Positions 20,401 to 29,812 of a stretch of DNA of 29,812 bases are shown here, piece after piece. The position numbers and the translations under genes are program-made. This DNA comes from Poteriospumella lacustris (lineage: Eukaryota > Sar > Chrysophyceae > Chromulinales > Dinobryaceae). A model generated the notes under the pieces. That model did not search any database and was not told the DNA's origin. It saw only the letters and a list, made by a program, of their open reading frames with translations. Each line of letters opens with the position of its first letter. Positions within the stretch are counted from its first letter, which is position 1. The stretch covers positions 13,486 through 43,297 of the forward strand of contig SMOI01000037.1 of the NCBI GenBank assembly GCA_008000375.1, read 5' to 3'.

Positions 20401-23400
20401 CGACCCGCTGCTGCACGAGACGAAGCTGTCGCTCGACCCCAAGTCGAAGAGCGACCACGAGTGCACGCGCTACTGCCTGCTGACGCTGGCGAACCTCGCG
20501 GTGAACCCGGAGAACCAGACGATGATCATGAAGCTCGCGCTGGACACGCTGTCGGCCTTCGCGAAGCACCGCGACATCAAGTGCCGCCAGCACGCCGTCT
20601 TCTGCATCGGCAACCTCTGCTCCAACCCGGACAACCTCGAGCACGTCATGGGCAGCGGCGCCCTGCGCACCCTCATCACCTACGCCTTCCCCGGCACCGA
20701 CACCTCCTCGAACGTGCAGTTCCAGGCCGTCGCGGCGCTGCGCGGTCTCGCCACGCACCCGATTCTGCGCGTGCAGATCATGCGCGAGGGCGCGCTCGAG
20801 CCGCTGATCATGGCGGCGAAGTCGAACTCGATCGAGGTGCAGCGCGAGGCGGCCGCCGCCATCTGCAACCTCGCCATGTCCGAGGAGAACAAGGTGTCGC
20901 TGGCGCGCGGCGGCGCGCTGCCCGCGCTGCGCGACCTGGCGATGAGCAACGACGAGCAGCGCGAGCTGCACGCCGTGTCGGCGATGGCCAACATGGCCGA
21001 GATGGTCGAGGGCCGCACGCAGGAGCGCATGATCGAGGAGGGCGTCATGAAGCCGCTCATGCGCCTAGCCGACTCGCCCAGCGCCGAGATCCGCCGCGAG
21101 GTCGCGCGCAACTTCGCGCTCTTCGCCTCGAAGCGCGACTCGCACGCGACGCTGATCCACATCCACGCGGCGACGCGCATGATCGCGTTCCTCAACGACA
21201 GCGACGAGGTCGCCAAGCGCTACGGCGTGCTGGGCCTCGGCAACCTCGCCGTGTCGCGCGAGAGCCACCAGGAGCTCTTCGACGTGGGCGCCGTGTCCAT
21301 CCTCATGGACTGCGCCAAGTCCGCCGACCTCCTCACGAAGCGCGCCGTCGCCTTCGCGCTCAACAACATCGCGTCCAACCCCAACAACCACCCCACCTGC
21401 GAGCGCCTCGGCATGGCGCGCTCGCTCGTGCAGCTGCTCTCGGACGTGGACAAGGACACGAACCTGCAGGCCACGCTGGCCACGCGCCACCTCTGCGAGT
21501 CGGCCAAGTTCCGCAACCAGTTCGTCGACCTGCGCGGCGTGCCCGTGCTGCTGGGCCTGGGCCTGACGGAGGACGTGGAGGTGAAGCGCGAGATCGCCGC
21601 CGCCTTCCGCAACATCTCGCTGAGCGTGCACGGCAAGGTCGTGATGGTGCGCGAGAAGGTGCTGCCGCTGCTGTGCGAGTACATGCAGTCGCCCGACGTC
21701 GAGGTCTGCCACCAGGCCACCGGCGTCATCGCGAACCTCGCCGAGTCGACCGAGAACCAGCCGCTGATGGTGGACCACGGCGTCATCCAGCAGCTCAAGT
21801 ACGTGCTGCGCTCGAAGAGCATCGACGTGCAGCGCGAGGCCTGTCGCGCCCTCGCCAACCTGTCCGCCGAGTACACATGTGAGTCCCGCCCCGCCCTCGT
21901 CTCGCCCTGTCGCTGTCGCCGTCGCTCATCTCGCTGCCGCTGCTGCCGCTGCTGCTGTTGTTGTTGTGTGTCCTGCAGACGCGCCCATCATCGTGTCGGC
22001 CGGCACGCTGGAGTCGCTGGTGTCGGCGCTGTCCTCGCCCGACTACCTGTGCCAGCGCTACGCCGCGATGGGCCTCGGGAACCTCGCGTGCCACCCGTCG
22101 AACCAGAAGAAGATCATCGACGACGGCGGCCTGCCGCTGCTCATCTCCATCGCCAAGTTCGAGAACTCCGACCTCGAGTCGCAGCGGTACGCGGCGCTGG
22201 CGCTGACGAATCTGTCGGCGACGAAGGCGAACCACGCGGTGCTGATGCAGACGGGCTGCCTGCCCATCTTCAAGACCTTCCTCGACCACCAGGACGTCGA
22301 GGTGCGCAACACCAGCGCCTTCGCCATCGCGAACCTCGCCTCGAACCCCAACAACCACCAGTCGATCATCAAGGAGGGCTGTCTGCCCAAGATGATCGCG
22401 CTGCTCTCCGTGCCCGACACGCAGGCGCAGCTGCGCGCCGTGTCCTGTCTGCGCGGCCTGTCGACGGACGCGAACATTCGCCTCGACATCGTCGAGCTGC
22501 AGGCCATCGACCAGATCCTGCAGCTGGCCAAGGCCGAGGACGTCGAGCTGCAGATGGAGTCGCTCGCCTGTCTGTGCAACCTGTCGCTCTGCGGCTGCAT
22601 CGGCGACAACCCGCTGGCCTTCCTCGACGCCGTGTCCCTCCAGAACCTCATCGCCTACCTCTGCTCCGCCGACTCGACCTTCCGCCTCTTCGGCGCGGTG
22701 ACGCTGGGCAACATCGCGTCGAAGATGCCGCTGCAGGACTCGCTCGTGGCCTCGGGCGCGCTCGTGCCGCTCATCACGATCTCGAACCAGTCCGACCTCG
22801 AGACGCAGCGCTGCATCGCCTACTCGCTCGTGAACCTGTCGGCCGACCCGAAGCGGCGGCGCGACATCGTCCGCGAGGGCGGCCTCACGCCGCTCATCTC
22901 GCTGGCCTGCAGCGAGGACCCGCAGGACGCCCTCGTCGCCCTGTCCGCGCTGCGCGGCATCGTGTCGCAGCCGGAGAACCGCCGCGAGGTGTACCTGGCG
23001 AACATGGTCGACGCGCTGCGCCTCGGCGCGCGCGCGCAGAGCCTCGAGATCCGCTGCGAGACGGCGTCGATCGTGAACGCGCTGTCGATCAACGACGAGA
23101 ACAAGCTCGAGATGGCGCTGGAGGACTCCATCCTCGAGAACGTCGTGCACCTGCTGTCCAACAACCAGCACCCGCGCGTGCTGCGCCCCGCGATGGCCTC
23201 CATCGCCAACCTCTCCGAGCGCGTCGAGTGCCACCCGTTTCTGCGGCGCCACCAGATCCACAACCTCATCCTCGCGCACTTCGCCAACGACGACCTCGGC
23301 ATGGTGCGCGAGGCCACGCGCTGCCTCACCAACCTCGCGTCCGTCCACGACAACCACCCGCCCATCGTCACCGGCGGCGGCGTTCAGGCGCTCGTGCGCA

Positions 23401-26400
23401 CGGCGCGCCACTCGGACGCGCTGATCACGCGCTTCTCGACGCTCGGGCTGCTGAACCTCGCCACGCTGCCCGAGAACCACTTCGACCTGCTCGCGGGCAA
23501 GGCCTGCGAGGTGCTCATCGACATCGCCGCGGGCGACGAGCGCGTCTGGAACCACCTCGACCCGCTCGGCGAGGCCGTCGACCCGCTCGACCGCGACGAG
23601 GACGACGACAGCCGCCGGGGCGACGCGAAGACGCGCGGCGCAGCGCTGGAGCAGTCGCACGAGGAGCGGCCGCTGGACTCGGCGGCGCTGTCGTCGCCGC
23701 GCGCCAACGCCGACTACGAGTTCCTCGTCGAGTACGGCTACGACAAAGAGGCCTGTCGCTACGCCGCGCTGGCCATCGGCAACCTCGCGACCTCGCGGGC
23801 GACGCACGTCGAGCTGGTGAACCAGCGCTGCGCGCAGGGCCTCAACAACTGCCTCGTGAGCCCCGACCCCGAGACGCGCTTCAACGCGGCCTTCGCGCTC
23901 AACAAGCTGGCGATCGCGCACGACAACGTCGCCTTCCTCGGCGACGAGGGCGTCATCGCCCACCTCGTCCACGTGGTCGCGCTGCCGGAGGAGTTCGAGG
24001 CGAAGGGCCAGGCGATCGCGTGTCTGCGCCACCTGTCGTACCACATCGAGAACCGCTTCCGCATGCTCGAGGCGTTGCTCTTCGACCCGCTGGCCGCCGT
24101 CGCGCGCGAGACCAGCGACAACGAGATCCTCCGCGAGCTCTGCGCGCTGACGACGCAGCTGTCGCTGTCCGACGGCCTGCGCTTCCCCGTCGCCGGCTCG
24201 AAGCTGCTGCCGGAGCTGTCGAAGCTGATGAACCACGTCGACGTGGAGATCTCGCGCTTCGCCTGCGCGACGGTGGCGAACATCGCCGAGGCGAAGCGCA
24301 CGCACAAGATGCTCGTGTCCGTCGCCAACGCCATCCACATCAGCATCTTCCTCATGCGCTCGAAGCACGTGTCGGTGGCGCGCGAGTGCGCGCGCGCCAT
24401 GTCGAACATGATGACGTCGCGCGCGTCGCACCGCCTCTTCCTCGACGACTCGGGCCTCATCTCGCTCTTCCGCCTGTGCCGCTCGCTCGACGAGGAGACG
24501 CTGCACCACTGCGCGCTCATCTTCCGGAAGCTGTCGCCCGTGACGGGCAACCACGAGTACATCGTGAGCAAGGGCGGCCTCGCGCCGCTCATCATCCTCG
24601 CCTCCAACGTGAACCTGCAGATCCGCCTGCAGGCCGCGGCCGCGCTGCGCGACCTCGCCTCGAACCTCAACTTCAAGACGATCCTCTCGGAGGAGGGCGG
24701 CCTGAAGAAGGCCATCGCGCTCGCGCAGGAGGACGGCAGCCTCGAGATGCGCATCCTCGGCATGGGCGTGCTGCGCCACCTCGCGATCAACACGCGCATC
24801 AAGCGGCCCATCGTCGTCGAGGGCGGCCTCGTGCCCATGTTCAAGGCCGTCGAGGACGAGAGCCAGGACCTCGACCTGCTGCGCCAGACCGCCGCGCTCT
24901 TCGCGACGCTGCCGGAGAACGGCGAGAACCAGATCAGCATGGTCAAGGACGGCTCGCTGCCCTGCCTCATCCACCTGTCGCGCATCGCCCACCCGGAGGT
25001 GCAGCAGGACGTCGCGAAGGCCTTCGCGCTGTTCACGTCGAACCCGGAGAACCAGGTGGGCGTCTTCGGCGCGGACGAGGTCAAGGCCATGCTGCACCTG
25101 TGCGAGTCCAGCGAGGAGAACTGCCTGCGCGACGCCCTCGTGGCGCTGGGCAACCTCGCGATGCAGGCGAAGAACCAGCTGCTCATCGCGCAGCTGGGCG
25201 CGCTGCCCTGGGTCAACCGCGCGATGGAGTCGCCCTTCGAGTCGTGCCAGCGCTACGCGGTGCGCCTGCTGTACCGCCTCGCGGCGCACGCGGAGATCCA
25301 GCGCGGCATCATCCAGCCGCACGTCGTCGCCAACGTCAACCGCCTGCTGCGCCACGACTCGGCGCTCATCCGCAAGTTCGCGCTCATGGCCGTGTGCAAC
25401 CTCGCGTCCACCGCGCAGCACAAACTCGACCTCGCCGAGCTGGGCGTGCTCGCGCCCGTCGTGCACAACCTGCACCACGAGGAGGAGATCGTCGCGCGCT
25501 ACGCCGCCATGGCCGTCACGAACCTGTCCACCGAGTCGGCCAACCAGCGCGCCATCGCGAAGATCGGCGGCATCAACGAGCTCGTCGTGCTCGCCTCGAA
25601 GGACGGCCTCGAGTCGTCGCGCTTCGCCGGCATGGCGCTGGCCAACATGGCGACGAACCGCGTGAACCGCAACGCCATCGTCGACGACCAGGGCCTCGTG
25701 CCGCTCGTGAAGATGGTCTTCGCGAAGAACATCGAGACGCAGCGCGCCGCCGGCCTCGCGCTGTACAACATCTCGTGCGCCGTGGGCAACCACATCACGA
25801 TGGTCAAGGCCGACGTCATCCCCGCGCTGGCCGCGCTCGGCAAGGTCGACGACCTCGAGTGCAAGACGTACTCGGTCATGGCCATGGCCAACATCGCCGC
25901 CAACGCCGAGACGCGCGTCCTCGGCACGCGCGCGGGCGCGCTGCAGACGTCGATCGCGCTGCTGAAGGACGAGGACCTCAACGTGCGGCGCTACGCCTGC
26001 ATCGCGCTGTGCAACATGGCCAACCACAGCACGACGCAGGAGCAGATCGTCGTGCACGGCGCGCTGCCCACCGTGCTGCAGATGGCCTACGGCCCCGACT
26101 TCTCCGCGCACGCGCCCAACTCGAAGTTCTCGCTGAAGTTCGAGCAGGTCGTGCACCAGCAGGACGGCCTCAGGGCCACCGCCACCGCCGCCGCGACGAA
26201 GGACGACGTCGCCGCCAGCTCCGACGTCGAGACGCAGCGGCTGGCGCTGCTGACGCTGACGAACCTCGCGGCGAACGAGCTGAACCACGCGGCGCTGGTG
26301 AACAAGGGCTACCTGAAGATCTGCGCGAACGCGTTCCAGTCCTTCGACGACGACGTGCGCAACTTCGCCGCCTTCGGCATCGCCAACCTCTGCTCGAACC

Positions 26401-29400
26401 CCGACTACCTCGCGGTCGTCGGCCGCCAGGGCGGCATCCCGCTGCTCATCCACCTCGCCAAGGCCGACGACCCCAACGCGCTGTCGCTGGGCCTCGCCGG
26501 CATCCGGCGCCTCGCGAACAACGAAGAGAACTGGGCGGCGCTGATCTCCTGCGGCGCGCTGGACTCGCTGGCCGCCGCCGGGCTGTCCGACTACCTCGAG
26601 ACGCAGCGCGAGGTGGCCGCGGCGCTGTGCTCGCTGTCGCTGTCGAAGAGCACGCAGCACCGCGTCGAGATCGCGTACAAGTGCCTGCCGTCGCTCGTGC
26701 GCCTGTCGGTCACCGCCAGCGAGCAGCACCGCGAGATGACCGAGCGCGACCACGTCGCCCTCGTCACCGAGGACGACGCCGAGGCCGCGCGCGCGCTGCG
26801 CGACTTCAAAGACAAGCGCCAGACGCTGCTCGACATCGCGCGGCAGTCGATCGGCGCCATCGCGAACCTGGCGGAGGACCTGGACACGCACGAGTACGTG
26901 GCCAAGGCGAAGGCCTCGAAGGCCATCGTCGCGCTCGAGACCTTCCACAACATCGAGATCCAGCGCGAGGCGACGCGCGGCGTGTCCAACCTGCTGTCGT
27001 CCTTCCGCCACCAGGGCGACGTCATCGAGGAGGGCATCCCGGGCCTCGTGTCGCTGTCCTACGCCGACGACCTCGAGACCTGCTACCACTGCGCGCTCTC
27101 CTTCCGCAAGCTCACGCCCAACATCAAGTCGCACGCGATCATGGTCTACGCCGGCGTCTACAAGGCGCTCTTCCGCCTCATGCAGATGCCGCACCTGCTC
27201 ATCCAGCTGCAGGCCGCGGCGGCGCTGCGCGACCTCGCCGCCAACCCCGACTACAAGATCAAGTGCGCCGAGGACGGCGCGCTGCCCGTGCTCATCAACA
27301 TGCTGCGCCAGACCGACACGCACCTGCAGGCGCTGGCCCTCGCGGCGCTGCGGCACCTGTCGCTCGACCCGCTGCTCAAGGCGCCGGTCGTGCAGGAGCG
27401 CGCGCTGCGGCCGGCGCTGAAGACGATCGGCAGCAACATCGAGGACATCATGCTGCAGGCGGCCGGCCTGCTCGCCAACCTCTCCGAGCTGCTCGAGAAC
27501 CAGCCGGTGATGGTCGAGGAGTCCGCCTGCATGGCGCTGCTCACGCTGGCCTTCGCGCGCAACGACGAGATCCAGCAGGACACGGCGCGCGCGCTGGCCA
27601 ACCTCTGCTCCAACGAGGAGGTGCACCTCAGCCTCTACAAGCAGGGCGCCCTCACGGCGCTCGTGCACCTCACGAAGAGCGCGCAGGAGATCACGCAGCG
27701 GTACGCGGCGATGGGGCTGCGCTTCCTCGCGTCGGACCCGGCGGTGCGCGTGCTCATCGTCGAGAACCGCCAGATCGAGATCTTCATCGAGTGCGCGCGG
27801 CCCGACTGCTCGCTCGAGTACCGCCGCATGGCCGCGTCCTCCTTCGCGTCCTTCACGCTGCACGAGGCCAACAAGCCGCTGCTGGTGCAGTCGGGCGCGC
27901 TCGCGGCGATTCTGTCGCTGCTGAGCACGCCCGGCGACCTCGCCGTGCAGCGCGACGCCGCCTTCGCGCTGGCCAACCTGTCCGACTCGCCCGTCATCCA
28001 GGCCGACCTCGTGCGCGAGGGCGCGCTGCTCATTCTGCGCGACGTGTCGCTGGCCTCGGACGACGTGCGCGTGCAGCGCGACCTCAGCCGCTGCTACGCG
28101 AACCTCGCGCAGGTGGAGGACACGCGCTGCGAGATGGTGCAGCTGCAGTCGCTGCCGTCGATCCTGCAGCTCGCCAAGTCGCTGGACTCGGCCTCGCAGC
28201 GCTACGCGGCGCTGACGCTCTGCAACCTCTGCGCCTGCAACCTGAAGCACGCGCTCGTCGAGCAGCACGCGCTGCGCCCGCTCATCTTCCTCATGCGCTT
28301 CCCCGACCCCGAGATCCAGCGCTGCGCCGCGCTGGGCGTCGCCGGCGTCGCCCTGGGCGCCGCGTCGGAGCACAAGCTGCGCGTGGTGCAGGAGGGCGCC
28401 GTGAAGCCGCTCGTCGACCTGCTGCGCTTCCCCGACGGCGTCGTGCAGCTGGCCGCGGCGCTGGCGATCAACGCGATCGTCCTCGGCACCGACGTGTCTC
28501 CGAAGGCCGCCGTGCTCACCGAGGGCGGCGTGCCGGCGCTGCTGTGGCTGCTGCAGCGCGAGGCGCTGCGCGAGCTCGACCAGCGCGAGACGCTGACGGC
28601 CGCCGTGTACTGTCTGGGCTCGCTCTGCGAGCACGAGGACGTGCGCCTCGCCGTCGTCGAGCAGAACGGGCTGCCGGTCGTCGTGCGGCACCTGGCGCTG
28701 GGCGACATGGAGATGAAGCGCTGCGCCGGCTACTGCCTCGCGACGATCGCCGAGCAGGTCGAGTTCCACCGCGACCTCGAGGCCGCCGGCGCGCTGCCCG
28801 CCATCATCGCGCTCGCGCAGATGGAGGACCTCGAGTGCCAGGACAGCGCCTCCTTCGCGCTCGCCCACCTCGCGTCCAACCGCGAGCTGCAGACGAAGCT
28901 CGTGCAGATGGGCGCCGTGCGTCCGCTCGTGACGATGCTCTCGTCGGACGCGGAGCCGCGCCACTACGCCGGCCTCGCGCTGCTGAAGCTCGCGGACAAC
29001 TTCGAGAACCACCTGCGCATCGCCGAGGAGGGCGGCATCCAGGCGCTGCTGCGCCTCGGCCGCACGCGCACCACCGACGACCAGCTGCAGTACAAGGCCG
29101 CGCTCACCCTCGGCCAGCTCGCCACCAACGCGGTGAAGCTGCTGCCGCAGGCCGCGGCCAACGCGACGCTCACTAACGCGACGAAGACGAGTCTCGCGCC
29201 GGTTTCGCACGCGACGATGGAGCGGCTCGCGGGCCAAGCGGCCAGCGCGTCGACGGAGATGATGGAGGCCAACGCGCAGGTCGCGCAGACCATCAAGGGC
29301 GTCTCCGCCAGCTTCACCGACCGCCTGCGCGCGCAGGTGCAGTCGCAGAAGGACAAGGCGCGCCAGGCGACGCTCGGCTTCCTCGAGACGTCGCTGCAGA

Positions 29401-29789
29401 AGCAGGACGACGAGGCGCGCCTCGCGGGCGGCAACCGCGCGGCCATGGCGACCTCCAAGAGCCTCGACACGGGCCTCACGATGACGCAGGCCGCGCTGCA
29501 GATCGGCTCCGCCCCCGCCGCCGTCGCGGCGCCGCCGGTGGCCGTCGCCAAAGGCAAAAAAGGCTCCGACGACGACGTGCCGGCCACGCCGCAAGCGGCG
29601 CGCGGCCTGCAGCGCTCCGTGTCGAACGAGCTGACGCCGATGCCGCAGTTCGCGCTGACGCAGACGCTGCCGGACCAGACGCCGGTCGCGGCGGGTGCGG
29701 CCGCTTCGGCGCGCGCTCGGCGGCTGCCGCCAACCGCGGAGGGCCCCGACCCCACCGCGAACCTCTTCGGGGCCACTCGGCCGCTGTAG
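17432..29789 (+). CDS. Giant armadillo-repeat protein, 4010 residues, five exons
   Basis: Exons are 17432-17534, 17614-17739, 17807-19654, 19734-21878 and 21979-29789, summing to 12033 nt. Donors are GTACGT, GTAAGT, GTACGT and GTGAGT, and all acceptors are AG; each junction restores a repeat, such as AIA|NLASATENHK. From about residue 30 to 3800 the protein is a near-continuous series of about 42-residue armadillo repeats of the type EGALxPLIxLAxSxDxEVQRxAAxALANLSxNxxN, which I estimate at 85-90 copies. Three longer loops interrupt it: about 1917-1992 (acidic), 2779-2824 and 2987-3027. The last 210 residues are Ala/Gln/Ser-rich without repeats. Armadillo solenoids bind proteins and the closest general likeness is to Vac8-type repeats, but no enzymatic or targeting domain is visible. 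Its role is unknown; a very large scaffold is the simplest guess. The stop lies 23 bases from the window end. Confidence 0.93.
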
Positions 29790-29812
29790 AGCCCAGTACA
29801 GTAGTCGTTGTT

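Noticed and set aside
21979-29176. Long plus-strand frame overlapping the last armadillo exon in another phase
   Set aside because: Beyond exon 4 it is Arg/Ala/Pro-rich without repeats or motifs; it is a by-product of GC bias.
21795-29594. A roughly 2600-codon open frame antisense to the armadillo gene
   Set aside because: The sense codons almost never end in A or T, so antisense stops are rare. The product is Arg/Val/Leu/His-rich with no domain, while the sense frame is a perfect repeat series.

Overview
The window is nuclear DNA from a protist-like eukaryote. Genes carry short GT-AG introns (67-100 bp), stand alone on both strands rather than in operons, have a strong GC bias at third codon positions, and are separated by AT-richer spacers with microsatellites. 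The small peroxiredoxin gene carries a signal peptide followed by a phenylalanine motif like the ASAFAP signal of red-alga-derived complex plastids. That hints at a heterokont, haptophyte, cryptophyte or related alga, but the species cannot be named from the sequence.

Layout: (1) 1-306, a heptanucleotide satellite running off the left edge. (2) 455-1111 (+), peroxiredoxin Q, one intron. (3) 1295-1969 (-), a probable Mediator subunit 4 (MED4), convergent with the peroxiredoxin. (4) 1970-2732, a divergent promoter region with an (ATG)n tract. (5) 2733-4646 (+), an RGS domain fused to a two-component receiver domain, with an N-terminal myristoylation/palmitoylation signature. (6) 4647-5955, a non-coding spacer with a G-rich telomere-like block. 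(7) 5956-9025 (+), a PB1-like / TrhO (rhodanese) / O-methyltransferase fusion, one intron. (8) 9081-11894 (-), an F-box-like/SPRY protein with long acidic runs, one intron and an apparent one-base frame break. (9) 11895-12383, a second divergent promoter region with a (GTC)n tract. (10) 12384-16094 (+), a long coiled-coil protein with a C-terminal CxxCDRP motif. (11) 16095-17431, a non-coding spacer. (12) 17432-29789 (+), a five-exon gene for a 4010-residue protein built almost wholly of armadillo repeats.

The genes do not form an obvious pathway. The most interesting one is the TrhO-methyltransferase fusion. In bacteria TrhO makes 5-hydroxyuridine at tRNA position 34 and a separate methyltransferase, TrmR, converts it to 5-methoxyuridine. 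Here both activities appear to sit in one polypeptide, apparently aimed at an organelle. The RGS-receiver fusion, which would join G-protein and phosphorelay signalling at a membrane, and the giant armadillo protein are the next most notable. Most genes also show third-position GC rising from 5' to 3'.
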